Assembly: GCA_002450895.1 (NCBI GenBank)
Contig: DKAR01000051.1
Coordinates: 50,560 to 73,505, forward strand
From: Proteobacteria bacterium UBA6921
GTDB taxonomy: Bacteria > Pseudomonadota > Gammaproteobacteria > SG8-11
Direction of reading: 5' to 3'
Length of the DNA stretch: 22,946 nt
The notes below the pieces were generated by a model. That model did not search any database and had not been told where the DNA came from. It saw only the letters and a list, made by a program, of their open reading frames with translations. The position numbers were made by a program, and so were the translations under genes. This document shows positions 1 to 8,739 of this stretch, piece after piece (position 1 is the first letter of the stretch; the number at the start of each line of letters is the position of its first letter).

Positions 1-1623
1 GCCATCATCGCAGCGTTGTTCGGTTCGTCGTGGCACCTCGTTTCCGGTCCGACCACCGCAATTTCGATTGTGGTCTTCAGCGCCATTAGTCCGCTCGCGA
101 CGCCGGGCGGCCCGGAATATATTGGCTTTGTCTTGACGCTGACATTCCTGGTCGGTGTGGTCCAGCTCCTCATGGGTACGGCCCGGCTGGGGGTCCTGGT
201 CAACTTCATCTCCCACACCGTCGTGATCGGCTTTACTGCCGGCGCGGCGATTCTGATCGCAAGCTCGCAGATCAAGAATTTTCTGGGCATCAAGATTCCG
301 CAGGGGAGTTCTTTTTACGAAATCATCATTTCATCGATCCAGCAAATCGGGTCTTCCCAACCCTACGTCGTGCTCATTGGCTCCCTCACGTTGGTGAGTG
401 GAATTCTGTCGCGCCGCTATTTCCCGAAAATCCCTCACATGATCGTCGCCATGGTGACCGGCAGCGTGGTGGCGTACGTCGCCAACAGCGTGGTGGGTGC
501 CGAGTCGACCGGATTGCGCACTGTCGGCGCGCTGCCCGCGACGCTACCGCCGATTTCGATGCCGGATTTCACGATGGCAACGCTCAAACAGCTCGCACCG
601 TCGGCGCTTGCCATCGCGATCCTGGGCCTGACGGAAGCCGTGTCGATTGCGAGGGCGATCGCCGTCCGTTCCCATCAGCGCATTGACGGAAATCAGGAGT
701 TTGTCGGCCAGGGACTCTCCAATCTCTTTGGAAGCTTTTTCTCGAGTTATGCATCCAGCGGATCGTTCAATCGCACCGGGCTGAATTACGAAGCTGGCGC
801 CAGAACGCCGATGGCGTCCATCCTGGCGTCATTCGTTCTCGCCTTCATTTTGCTGCTCGTGGCACCGCTGGCCGCCTATCTTCCGATTTCAGCCATGGCG
901 GGTATTCTGTTTCTGGTGGCTTGGGGTCTGATCGATTTCAAGCATATCAAGAGCATCTTGCGCACCAGTCGGTCGGAAACCGCGGTTCTGGCAACGACGT
1001 TCCTTTCAACACTGTTCCTGGATCTTGAGTTCGCGATTTATGTCGGCGTTCTGCTTTCCCTGGCGCTGTACCTCAAGCGAACCTCACAGCCCCATATCAT
1101 CAGCCGGATTCCCAATCCGAACTCGGAAAAGCGCGAATGGATGACGGATACCCGCCTGCCGGAATGCCCCCAATTAAAACTGATCCGGATTGATGGCTCC
1201 ATCTTCTTCGGCGCAGTAAATCACGTTCATCATGCCTTGCAGGTGATCGACGAACATCAAACCGACAAGAAGCACGTATTGATTGTCTGCAAGGGAATCA
1301 ACTTCGTGGATATTGCCGGAGTTGAAATGCTGGCACAGGAAGCACGCCGCCGTCGCGCCATTGGCGGGGGGCTGTATCTTTGCAAGACGAAGGAACAAAT
1401 CAACAAAATGTTGGAGCGTAGCGGCGAAATCAAAACCATCGGCGCCGAAAACATATTCAATTCCAAGACAGATGCGATCCGTACGATTTTTTCGCGATTG
1501 GATCGAAGCATTTGCGAACGCTGCGACAAACGCGTTTTTCTTGAATGTGCGTCCGTTCCGGTCAAACGTGATCCAGATCCGGAAGGTCGAACACTACAAA
1601 CTCCGACTGGTACAGGAACATAG
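1..1623 (+). CDS. SulP-family anion transporter with C-terminal STAS domain (5'-truncated)
   Basis: The reading frame is open from base 1, so the gene starts before the window; 540 residues are visible. Most of the protein is a run of hydrophobic segments. Near the visible start is SGPTTAIS, the conserved SulP stretch in an early membrane segment. From about residue 390 (LIRIDGSIFFGAVNHV) to 500 there is a cytoplasmic STAS domain, with the GINFVDIAGVEML core found in anti-sigma-antagonist-like folds. SulP proteins move sulfate, bicarbonate or dicarboxylates across the inner membrane; the substrate cannot be read from sequence. The tail carries a short Cys cluster (CERC, then C ten residues on). 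The last 20 or so residues are encoded in the overlap with the convergent minus-strand gene and are probably not conserved. About 60-70 N-terminal residues appear to be missing. Family assignment is firm. Confidence 0.93.
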   Translation, partial: AIIAALFGSSWHLVSGPTTAISIVVFSAISPLATPGGPEYIGFVLTLTFLVGVVQLLMGTARLGVLVNFISHTVVIGFTAGAAILIASSQIKNFLGIKIPQGSSFYEIIISSIQQIGSSQPYVVLIGSLTLVSGILSRRYFPKIPHMIVAMVTGSVVAYVANSVVGAESTGLRTVGALPATLPPISMPDFTMATLKQLAPSALAIAILGLTEAVSIARAIAVRSHQRIDGNQEFVGQGLSNLFGSFFSSYASSGSFNRTGLNYEAGARTPMASILASFVLAFILLLVAPLAAYLPISAMAGILFLVAWGLIDFKHIKSILRTSRSETAVLATTFLSTLFLDLEFAIYVGVLLSLALYLKRTSQPHIISRIPNPNSEKREWMTDTRLPECPQLKLIRIDGSIFFGAVNHVHHALQVIDEHQTDKKHVLIVCKGINFVDIAGVEMLAQEARRRRAIGGGLYLCKTKEQINKMLERSGEIKTIGAENIFNSKTDAIRTIFSRLDRSICERCDKRVFLECASVPVKRDPDPEGRTLQTPTGTGT

Positions 1624-3274
1624 TCCCCAACACCAGCGGTTGCTTCTGGCCGTCGTAATCCAGCATTGTCTTCTCAAGCGTGTAACTGCCGTGGCGGCTG
1701 TGCAGCACAATGCGCCACTTTCCATCGCGACATCGGGCGACAAAGGCCGGCAACGCATCGTCTCGAGAATACCGGGACCGACTTAGCACGCGCGCGCACT
1801 CGGCCTCTGTTGCCAGTTTTTGAATTCCGACATCCACCGAACCGCTACGGTCGCGTTGAATTCGCGCGACGTAGCCGATATGAACCGTGCCGCGACGAGA
1901 TTCGTCGTGGCACTTTGAGTACGACATCAACTGGCCGACGAAGAACGGTTTCATGCCGCGCGTGTCCGTGAAGCGGAACAACAGGCCACTGTCCGATTCG
2001 TTTATCAACGTCCACGTCCGCATCGACGGAATTGCCTCGGGCGTCGGCGATTTCTTGTCCCGGCCGTCCGGGCGGGTCATCTCGACCGTTGACTGATAGG
2101 CTTCGGCGAATCCCCAACTGACAACGAGGTCTACGTAATCATGGGCTGCCGAAGGGTCACGCGCGTCACGCGCTGCCTGATAGCGTAGCTTGCGCATCAT
2201 TCGGTCGATCAATTGCCATCGCTCGCCGCCGCTGAGCGTCGCCAGCATGCGGTTACGTTGTGCATGTCGAAGATCTTTTCCCAAACCCTGCGCGTTCGAA
2301 TCGTGCTGGAGTCGGCGGATCAATGGACCAAGATTGATTTGCAGCGCATTGGCCGGAGCCTGCTGCTGGGCGTTCAGTGTCGCTGCGCTTGCCTGATTGG
2401 GCGCAACGACAACAAATTCCGATCCCGCGACACGCACGGACATGGGGTGAACCTTGAGCCGCGTGAGAGACCGTCCAACATACGCCTGAACCCACGCGAA
2501 CTGTTGGGCCGACCAACTTGGCGGATCAATCATCCCGGTGACGTGAATCGTCACGAAAATCTGCCGAATACTCAGATTTGTGGATACTTCCGAATCCCGG
2601 CGCGGTTGCCAGGCTGCGCGAGCCGGCTTGCGCAAGTACCCTGCAATCGGGAATTTCTTTTCTGCCTCGGCGCGGCCGTGCACGGAAAAATAGAGCTGAT
2701 TCAGCATTCGCCAGGACTTCTCGCTCAGCTTCATGTGTCGAAGCGCGCAGAGATACTGCTCCGCCTGAACGAGCTCGAAGACCCGGTGCGTGATGTTCCA
2801 CGCGTGAGTCTGACAGAGCGTGTAGGTGTTGTCGGAAACGGATTGCAGCGCGCGAAGTATTTCGCGGTATCCTCGCGCCAGTTGCTGTGAAACCTCGATG
2901 GCCGCGGATGTGAGTTCTTTCCGCTGTTCCGACTCCGGATTTTCGTCACGCGCATAGTAGTCGGCATACACGGAGTTGACGGCGCCACGCACGAGGTACT
3001 CTGCAAATGCCATGTGCAAACAGCGACGCACCACGGGCACATCACTTTCGTTGAGCTCCGCTACGTGTCGCGCAACTTCATTCATTACGACTTGTCGTCG
3101 CTTCTGCGCGCGAGTCACGGAACGAAATAGTGCCCACAATGAATGTCGCAGCGGCTTGGGCTCGGATCCATCGCGCTCCGCTTCGCAACCGATGAGCGAA
3201 ACGCGCACGGGATGTTCGCGTCGCAACCAACGCGCCACGCTTGCAACCCAAAGTTTGAGAGACGAAAAGAGCAT
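1562..3274 (-). CDS. uncharacterised protein with PilZ-like C-terminal domain
   Basis: A 570-residue soluble protein with no signal peptide or membrane segment. Residues 1-410 are not recognised: a basic, helix-rich N-terminus (about 40-200) and a middle part with a weakly beta-like stretch (235-295). Residues 401-490 resemble a PilZ domain. There is R401-xxx-R405, then N425-x-S427-xx-G430, then the beta-rich VGQLMSY...HIGYVARIQ...VDVGIQKLA pattern. PilZ domains bind cyclic di-GMP through RxxxR and (D/N)xSxxG, so a c-di-GMP effector role is an inference; the RxxxR could be fortuitous. Similar large proteins with degenerate PilZ tails occur unannotated in beta- and gammaproteobacteria. The ATG at 3274 has no good ribosome binding site, so the start is uncertain. 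The 3' end overlaps the SulP gene by 62 bases tail-to-tail. Upstream is the hairpin-rich non-coding region. Confidence 0.75.
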   Translation of the reverse strand: MLFSSLKLWVASVARWLRREHPVRVSLIGCEAERDGSEPKPLRHSLWALFRSVTRAQKRRQVVMNEVARHVAELNESDVPVVRRCLHMAFAEYLVRGAVNSVYADYYARDENPESEQRKELTSAAIEVSQQLARGYREILRALQSVSDNTYTLCQTHAWNITHRVFELVQAEQYLCALRHMKLSEKSWRMLNQLYFSVHGRAEAEKKFPIAGYLRKPARAAWQPRRDSEVSTNLSIRQIFVTIHVTGMIDPPSWSAQQFAWVQAYVGRSLTRLKVHPMSVRVAGSEFVVVAPNQASAATLNAQQQAPANALQINLGPLIRRLQHDSNAQGLGKDLRHAQRNRMLATLSGGERWQLIDRMMRKLRYQAARDARDPSAAHDYVDLVVSWGFAEAYQSTVEMTRPDGRDKKSPTPEAIPSMRTWTLINESDSGLLFRFTDTRGMKPFFVGQLMSYSKCHDESRRGTVHIGYVARIQRDRSGSVDVGIQKLATEAECARVLSRSRYSRDDALPAFVARCRDGKWRIVLHSRHGSYTLEKTMLDYDGQKQPLVLGTMFLYQSEFVVFDLPDLDHV

Positions 3275-3364
3275 CGAATCGATCCGGCACCGAATACAAC
3301 TCTTATCGTCTGGACCGACTCGATAGTTAAGTGGTAACAGCCTGTCGCCGCTGGGTTTTTAAAG

Positions 3365-3414
3365 CTCTTGTGAAAGAGTTCGCGGTTATCGGCAAGCGGC
3401 CTGTTTTGCCCGAT
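3365..3414. repeat. two adjacent hairpins
   Basis: CTCTT (3365-3369) pairs with AAGAG (3374-3378) around the loop GTGA, which is a GNRA tetraloop if read on the plus strand. Next to it ATCGGCAA (3388-3395) pairs with TTGCCCGAT (3406-3414) with one bulged base. No T-tract follows on either strand, so these do not look like intrinsic terminators. Confidence 0.4.
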
Positions 3415-3484
3415 GAATTCAGCTTTCCTGGCATCAGGCACTCAAGACGAAGCGAACCCGCCGAATGGGGGCTGTCCACACCAT

Positions 3485-3552
3485 GGCCGCCACCAAAATT
3501 GCGGACTCCCGTCGCTTCGGATACCGCCAGGAGTCAGACCGGTGGCCTGGCC
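3485..3552. repeat. nested two-level stem, RNA-like
   Basis: GGCC (3485-3488) pairs with GGCC (3549-3552), then GCCACC (3489-3494) with GGTGGC (3541-3546). After an asymmetric internal loop (9 and 5 bases), GACTCC (3504-3509) pairs with GGAGTC (3530-3535), closing a 20-base apical loop. A stem-internal loop-stem arrangement of 16 pairs looks more like a folded RNA domain than a protein operator. It matches no riboswitch core I recognise. Confidence 0.45.
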
Positions 3553-3636
3553 CTAGGATGCCAACTATCTGTTTGTTCTTCTTGGCTTAAATGTAACGAT
3601 CACGACACTTCTCAGACCCATCACAATCCCCGACCC

Positions 3637-3731
3637 GCCCCTCCGGGGCCGACTGGGAATCCCAGAAACAGGCCAACCGAGCCGGGCGTTGGCCTCTGCC
3701 TCCCGCCCACCACCCGCCGTAACCACGGCGG
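3637..3731. repeat. four consecutive hairpins
   Basis: Four perfect stems follow each other within 95 bases. GCCCC (3637-3641) pairs with GGGGC (3645-3649). CTGGG (3653-3657) pairs with CCCAG (3661-3665). GGCCAAC (3671-3677) pairs with GTTGGCC (3688-3694). CCGCCGT (3714-3720) pairs with ACGGCGG (3725-3731). Read on the minus strand, the first has the loop GGA, the sequence CsrA/RsmA proteins prefer in hairpin loops. No U-tract follows, so this is not a simple terminator of the sulfatase gene that ends at 3801. Confidence 0.5.
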
Positions 3732-3800
3732 ACGGCACCGCAGCAGCCTCGGTCCGGCCATGAAATGACCCGCGGGCCAGCGGAGGTGGGAGGGTCCGGA

Positions 3801-5735
3801 TCAGCGAGGGGGCAAACGGTAGCGCTGCTCGTTATACAGCAGGTAAGGCAACTCGATATGGGCCAGTCCGTCGCGCGCAAACTCCGGGTCCAGTGTATCG
3901 GGAACGAGTTTCCCCTCCGTGTAGGTGAATTGTCGTGCCGGCAGATTCGGCTGATGAATCACGACACGCTCACCCACGCGAAAGGCGTGCGAATCCAGGT
4001 ACTGCATGATGGCGTGCCCCGGTTCATTGTCCGGAGCGCGCAGCACGTCGCGGCCAATCATGGGATGTTCGGAATTCAAACCGGCCAAATTCAGCATGGT
4101 CGGCAACAGATCGAGCTGGCTTGCGAGCTTGTCATACTTTCGAACCGGAACACCGGCGCCAAGAATCAGGGCCGGGATGTGAAATTTCGCAATCGGCACC
4201 AGGTCCGCACCCCACACCCGCGTGTCGTGATCCGCGACGACCAGGAAGATGGTGTTCTTGAAGTAATCCTCCTTCTCCGCCAGTTTGAAAAACTGACCAA
4301 TTGCATAGTCTGCATATTTGATCGCATTGTTCACGGTATTCGGAGTCGTGTCATAAAGCTCAATCTTTCCTGCGGGATACTCGAAAGGTTCGTGATTGGA
4401 CACGCTCAACATCAATGCAAAAAATGGCTTATCGCCGTGCGCTTTGAACTCGTCATTGGCACGACGGACCAGGTCTTCGTCGGACACGCCCCAGGTGCTG
4501 TGAAACGTCGGGTTCGCAAAATCGTTTTCATCAATCACGCGCTGGAAGCCATTTCCCAGAAAGAAGGACCGCATGTTGTCAAAGTTGCTGGATCCCGCGT
4601 AGATAAATTCCGTTGAATATCCGTGGCGCTGCAGGAGATCTGCGACGGTAAAAAAATTGTTCTGGGCAAGCGCGAGCTTTACGACGCTGGTACTTGGAGT
4701 CGGCAAATAGTCGGCTGCAACAGCTTCAATTCCGCGTACCGTCCGTGTTCCTGTGGCGTAGAGATTGGTGAAAAACATTCCTTGCGTGCTGAGGCGATCA
4801 AGATTCGGCGTCAGCGGCAATCCGCCCAGACTCCCGACATATTCGGCCCCCAGACTTTCCTGCAGGAAGATCACGATGTTGTAGGGACGACTGCGTGGCG
4901 CAAGCGACTCCTGACGGTGTAGCGTTGGAATCTCGTCGCTGCTGAAATGATCCAGTGGCACGAGCGAATGGCGCCGCACGCGGTCGATCGCTTCCTCTCG
5001 CGGCATCGTTCCATACATCGCCAGCGCGTTACGTTCGTTGCGCCGTGCATAGATCGCGTGGACGACGGAGTACGTTGAATTCAGCGCCATCTCGTTGGCC
5101 AGGTGATTTGTCGAAAACGCGGCTGTGCTCAATCCTGCGGGACGAACACCCAGCGATGAACGACCGCCGATGAAAAGAACGATCAATACTACAGGGAGAA
5201 GGATGAGTCGCTTCTGCACCGACCAATCCGGAAGTGACTTCAGAATCCAACGGCTGTAGTTCCAGACAAAGTAGCCGGTCACGGTCATGGCCACGACCGC
5301 CGCAAGAATATAGAGCTTGTAGCCCGCCCATACGGTCGCGAAAACCTCACGCGGGTAATTCAGATATTCGAAGAAGAGTCGATTGGGTCGCGCGTCATAC
5401 TGGGCAACAAACGGTCCCGACGCGATTTCCATAAAAACCAGCACAAGTGCGGACACGGTAAACCAGGCGGCAAAAGCCCGATGCGCCTTGTTAACCATGG
5501 TCGCGGGCATGGCAAGCAACAACGCCGCGGGGATCAGCGTCACGAAGCAAAGCGTAATGACGTCCATGCGCAGCCCGATGGGAAAGATCCACCAGACGTT
5601 CTCGACGCCTTCCAGCCGGGAAAAATAGGTCAGGCTCAGCGCACCGCGGCTGATGCCCAGCCAGATCAGGCCAAAAACAAAAAAGGCCAGTACCGGAAAT
5701 ACCGGGCCGGCCCACTTAACTGCTTTTTGCATCAT
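3801..5735 (-). CDS. LTA synthase-like membrane sulfatase (phosphoglycerol transferase family)
   Basis: A 644-residue inner-membrane protein. About five hydrophobic segments occupy residues 10-35, 47-80, 88-110, 138-160 and 174-192, followed by a periplasmic alkaline-phosphatase-superfamily domain from about 284. Visible signatures are IVIFLQES with metal-ligand-type E293, GGLPLTPNLDRL, the nucleophile region ATGTRTVRGIEAV (T332 is the likely nucleophile) and the metal motif VVADHD in the second half. The family includes LtaS and OpgB/MdoB, which transfer phosphoglycerol from phosphatidylglycerol to lipoteichoic acid or periplasmic glucans; in a Gram-negative the glucan or another envelope glycan is the likelier acceptor (inference). 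Start ATG 5735 has AAGGG upstream. It is 66 bases after parC on the same strand and could be co-transcribed. Confidence 0.88.
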   Translation of the reverse strand: MMQKAVKWAGPVFPVLAFFVFGLIWLGISRGALSLTYFSRLEGVENVWWIFPIGLRMDVITLCFVTLIPAALLLAMPATMVNKAHRAFAAWFTVSALVLVFMEIASGPFVAQYDARPNRLFFEYLNYPREVFATVWAGYKLYILAAVVAMTVTGYFVWNYSRWILKSLPDWSVQKRLILLPVVLIVLFIGGRSSLGVRPAGLSTAAFSTNHLANEMALNSTYSVVHAIYARRNERNALAMYGTMPREEAIDRVRRHSLVPLDHFSSDEIPTLHRQESLAPRSRPYNIVIFLQESLGAEYVGSLGGLPLTPNLDRLSTQGMFFTNLYATGTRTVRGIEAVAADYLPTPSTSVVKLALAQNNFFTVADLLQRHGYSTEFIYAGSSNFDNMRSFFLGNGFQRVIDENDFANPTFHSTWGVSDEDLVRRANDEFKAHGDKPFFALMLSVSNHEPFEYPAGKIELYDTTPNTVNNAIKYADYAIGQFFKLAEKEDYFKNTIFLVVADHDTRVWGADLVPIAKFHIPALILGAGVPVRKYDKLASQLDLLPTMLNLAGLNSEHPMIGRDVLRAPDNEPGHAIMQYLDSHAFRVGERVVIHQPNLPARQFTYTEGKLVPDTLDPEFARDGLAHIELPYLLYNEQRYRLPPR

Positions 5736-5801
5736 CTAGCCCTTCCGTTTCGGCAACGTCATCAAAAACCATGGCGCAGCAAGGGCATGCATTATTCCGG
5801 T

Positions 5802-8048
5802 TCAGTCTGAACTCTGAATGATTGCGCGATCCACTTTTTGGTAACCCCGCGGAAGCTTTCGTCCACGGCGCCCGCGCTCACTCACATAGCCTTTCAGATC
5901 AGAGGCACTGATCGTGGTGTGTTGTTTTCCGGCGAATACAGTAATCCCGCGCCCAGGGGGAACAGACAACAGCGTGTGCAAAAGTTCATCGTCTTTGGGG
6001 TTCACCTGAACAATTTTGTTGCCGCGCCCCTTGGCCAGGATCGGAAGATCCCTGACCGGAAAGGCCAACATGTGACCGTCGTTGGTAATGGCCACCAGCA
6101 AGTCGGTTTCAAGATCCGTGATCGGAGCGGGCGCCACGACGCGGCAACCCTGCGGCACGCTGAGAACACCTTTGCCGTTGCGATTCTTGGTGTACAGCTC
6201 TTCCATTTTTGCGACAAATCCATAGCCGGCATCGCTGGCCAACAAACACCATTGATCCGATGTTCCAAGCAAAACGCCGCCAAACGTTGCGCCAGACGGC
6301 GGGTTCAGCCACGTGGTCAGCGGATCGCCATGGCCGCGCGCGGACGGAAGCGTGTGCGCCGGCAGCGTATAGGCGCGGCCGGTGGAATCGAAGAACACGG
6401 CCGATTGATTGTTCTTGCCGTAAGCCATTGCACGATAACTGTCGCCCGATTTGTACTGCAGCGTCGTCGGATCGATGTCGTAGCCTTTCGCCGCGCGTAC
6501 CCAACCTTTCTCGGACAGAATGATCGTGACCGGGTCTGAGCCAATCAGTGCCGTCTCATCGATCGCCTTGGCCTCCTCGCGCGCAATAATCGGTGAACAA
6601 CGGTCGTCACCATACGTATCCGCATCCTGTTTGATCTCGTTCTTCACCAGGGTGCGCAACCGGGCCTTGGAATTGAGTATTGATTCGAGATCCGCCTTTT
6701 CGTCCGCCAACTCCTTCTGCTCGGTACGAATCTGCATCTCTTCGAGTTTGGCCAGGTGCCGCAGTTTCAACTCGAGAATCGCTTCCGCCTGCGTATCGCT
6801 GAGCTTGAAGCGTTTCATCAGGACGGGCTTCGGCTCGTCGTTGGTGCGGATGATCTTGATCACTTCATCAATATTCAGGTACGCAATCAACAAACCATCG
6901 AGGATGTGCAGCCGACTGTTGACCTTGTCGAGTCGCCATTGCAGACGACGACGAACGGTCTGGATGCGGAACTCCAGCCATTCGGAAAGAATTTCGCGCA
7001 GGTCCTTTACCTGCGGGCGACCATTGATGCCAATCAGATTGAGATTGACGCGATAGGTACGCTCGAGGTCGGTGGTCGCGAAAAGATGGCTCATCAATTC
7101 GTCGAGATCGACGCGATTCGAGCGCGGAACAATGACCAGGCGCGTGGGATTCTCGTGATCGGATTCGTCACGCAGGTCTTCGACCATCGGAAGCTTCTTC
7201 GCATTCATCTGCTGCGCAATCTGCTCAAGAATCTTCGAACCGGACGTCTGGTGCGGCAGCGCGTGAATCACGATACAGCCATCTTCCACACCGTAGCGCG
7301 CGCGCATTCGAATCGAACCGGAGCCCTGGCGATACATCTCGCGAATGTCTTTTTTCGGCGTGATGATTTCGGCTTCAGTGGGATAATCCGGACCCTTGAT
7401 GTACGAACACAGGTCAGTCACGCTCGCATCTGGATTTTCGATCAGATGAACGCAGGCGTTCGCCACCTCGCGCAGATTGTGCGGCGGGATGTCCGTGGCC
7501 ATGCCGACGGCAATACCGGTCGCACCGTTTAATAACACGTTCGGCAGACGCGCGGGCAGCAAGGAAGGCTCTTCCAGCGTACCGTCGAAATTTGGCACCC
7601 AGTCCACCGTACCCTGATCCAGCTCGCGCAACAGCACTTCGGCATACTTCGCCAAACGAGATTCGGTATAGCGCATCGCCGCGAACGATTTCGGGTCGTC
7701 GATCGAACCCCAGTTGCCCTGCCCATCGACCAATGGATAGCGATAGGAGAACGGCTGAGCCATCAACACCATGGCTTCGTAGCACGCAGAATCGCCATGC
7801 GGATGGAACTTGCCGAGCACGTCACCGACGGTGCGCGCGGATTTCTTGTACTTCTGCCCGGCCTTCAGCCCCAACTCGCTCATCGCGTAAACGATTCGGC
7901 GCTGCACCGGTTTCAATCCGTCGCCGATATTCGGCAGTGCGCGATCCAGGATCACGTACATCGAATAGTCGAGGTACGCTTTTTCGCTGAATGCTTTCAG
8001 CGGAAGTCGCTCGGCGCCTTCCGGGTTTACGGATTCCAGTTTCGACAT
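5802..8048 (-). CDS. parC: DNA topoisomerase IV subunit A
   Basis: A 748-residue ParC, the breakage-reunion subunit of the ParC2ParE2 enzyme that unlinks daughter chromosomes. The winged-helix/tower part spans about 1-490 and the beta-pinwheel C-terminal domain the rest, which is usual for gammaproteobacterial ParC. The catalytic tyrosine is Y127 in AAMRYTE. The quinolone-resistance region reads HPHGDSACYEAM, with S87 and E91 (E. coli S80 and E84) unchanged, so no target mutation is seen there. The C-terminal part lacks the GyrA-box form expected of a gyrase, and the partner upstream is ParE, which supports ParC over GyrA. Start ATG 8048 has GGAG eight bases upstream. It follows the cytochrome gene by 19 bases. 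Confidence 0.96.
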   Translation of the reverse strand: MSKLESVNPEGAERLPLKAFSEKAYLDYSMYVILDRALPNIGDGLKPVQRRIVYAMSELGLKAGQKYKKSARTVGDVLGKFHPHGDSACYEAMVLMAQPFSYRYPLVDGQGNWGSIDDPKSFAAMRYTESRLAKYAEVLLRELDQGTVDWVPNFDGTLEEPSLLPARLPNVLLNGATGIAVGMATDIPPHNLREVANACVHLIENPDASVTDLCSYIKGPDYPTEAEIITPKKDIREMYRQGSGSIRMRARYGVEDGCIVIHALPHQTSGSKILEQIAQQMNAKKLPMVEDLRDESDHENPTRLVIVPRSNRVDLDELMSHLFATTDLERTYRVNLNLIGINGRPQVKDLREILSEWLEFRIQTVRRRLQWRLDKVNSRLHILDGLLIAYLNIDEVIKIIRTNDEPKPVLMKRFKLSDTQAEAILELKLRHLAKLEEMQIRTEQKELADEKADLESILNSKARLRTLVKNEIKQDADTYGDDRCSPIIAREEAKAIDETALIGSDPVTIILSEKGWVRAAKGYDIDPTTLQYKSGDSYRAMAYGKNNQSAVFFDSTGRAYTLPAHTLPSARGHGDPLTTWLNPPSGATFGGVLLGTSDQWCLLASDAGYGFVAKMEELYTKNRNGKGVLSVPQGCRVVAPAPITDLETDLLVAITNDGHMLAFPVRDLPILAKGRGNKIVQVNPKDDELLHTLLSVPPGRGITVFAGKQHTTISASDLKGYVSERGRRGRKLPRGYQKVDRAIIQSSD

Positions 8049-8067
8049 GCGTCAGACTCCAGGTGAA

Positions 8068-8703
8068 CTATTGCGTCGCAGCAAATTCCGCGACCGCCTC
8101 AATTTCAAACGTTGTTAGGGCCTTGGCAATCTCTTCCATGGCACCGGCCGGATCGGTGTTGCGAGTTCCGGACTGAAAATCATTCAGCTGCTTTACTGCG
8201 TACTTCATGTGCTGGCCACCAATCAGGGGGAACGACGCATCGCCTCCCGCGCTGCCTTTCCCTTCCGGTCCATGGCAGTTTGTACATGCAGGGATGTTCC
8301 GTTCCGGAACACCACTTTCAAAAATGCGCTTTCCTACGTCCAGCGCTCGACTGCGCGACGCGGCTGAACGTGGCGAGCCGGTCATCACCGGCAACGATGC
8401 AAAGTACGCCGCGATGTCACGTACGTCCTGCGCGTCACTCATCCCGGCGGCCACCGGACCCATGCGCGAATCGCGGCGATTTTGCATTTGAAAATCCATC
8501 AGCTGCTTGACGATGTATTCGAATCGCTGCCCTGCCAGCTTGGGGTAGTCGGCAATGACACTGATTCCCGCGTCCCCATGACAACCCCGGCACAACGCCG
8601 CCTTTTCCTTGCCGGCAACCGGATCGTCACTCGCCGCGAGCACGGGCACCACAAACAAGGCACCGAACGCGAAAGCAAATTTTTTCGACGCGGCACACCA
8701 CAT
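8068..8703 (-). CDS. diheme cytochrome c (c4-type)
   Basis: A 211-residue periplasmic protein: a Sec signal peptide (1 to about 24, cleavage near VLAA-SDDP) and two class I cytochrome c domains. Heme sites are C38-RG-C41-H42 and C140-TN-C143-H144. M81 in SRMGPVA is the likely sixth ligand of the first heme and the Met in GAMEEIAKAL of the second. Two fused monoheme domains of about 90 residues are typical of cytochrome c4, which carries electrons to terminal oxidases such as cbb3. The start has a good ribosome binding site (GAGG, six bases before ATG). It lies 36 bases after parE and 19 before parC, so it is almost certainly co-transcribed with them although no functional link to topoisomerase IV is known to me. 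Confidence 0.93.
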   Translation of the reverse strand: MWCAASKKFAFAFGALFVVPVLAASDDPVAGKEKAALCRGCHGDAGISVIADYPKLAGQRFEYIVKQLMDFQMQNRRDSRMGPVAAGMSDAQDVRDIAAYFASLPVMTGSPRSAASRSRALDVGKRIFESGVPERNIPACTNCHGPEGKGSAGGDASFPLIGGQHMKYAVKQLNDFQSGTRNTDPAGAMEEIAKALTTFEIEAVAEFAATQ

Positions 8704-8739
8704 AGTTCACCTCGCGTCCGAACCACCACCGAGCGTGAT

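Larger units (their letters stand above)
3275..3800. other. long hairpin-rich intergenic region, possible structured RNA
   Basis: 526 bases between two minus-strand genes without a convincing coding frame; short open frames exist on both strands but resemble no protein family I know. The stretch is crowded with inverted repeats, listed separately: a hairpin pair at 3365-3414, a nested stem at 3485-3552 and four consecutive hairpins at 3637-3731. I compared it by eye with RNase P RNA, tmRNA, 6S RNA, 4.5S RNA and the cobalamin, TPP, c-di-GMP and SAH riboswitches and found none of their conserved cores. Read on the minus strand it would be the long leader of the PilZ-like gene or a separate RNA; the strand is not decided by sequence alone. 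Confidence 0.5.

Noticed and set aside
3275..3800. RNase P RNA, tmRNA, 6S RNA, 4.5S RNA or a known riboswitch
   Set aside because: I looked on both strands for their conserved cores (for example the GGAAAGTC element of RNase P RNA and the SRP tetraloop region) and found none; a short resemblance to the 3' part of 6S RNA near 3330-3350 does not extend.
3765..4616. 283-codon plus-strand open frame opposite the sulfatase gene
   Set aside because: It is a shadow of the sulfatase coding region with no motif of its own.
7780..7810. Quinolone-resistance mutation in parC
   Set aside because: The Ser and Glu at the two classical positions (S87, E91) are the sensitive-type residues.
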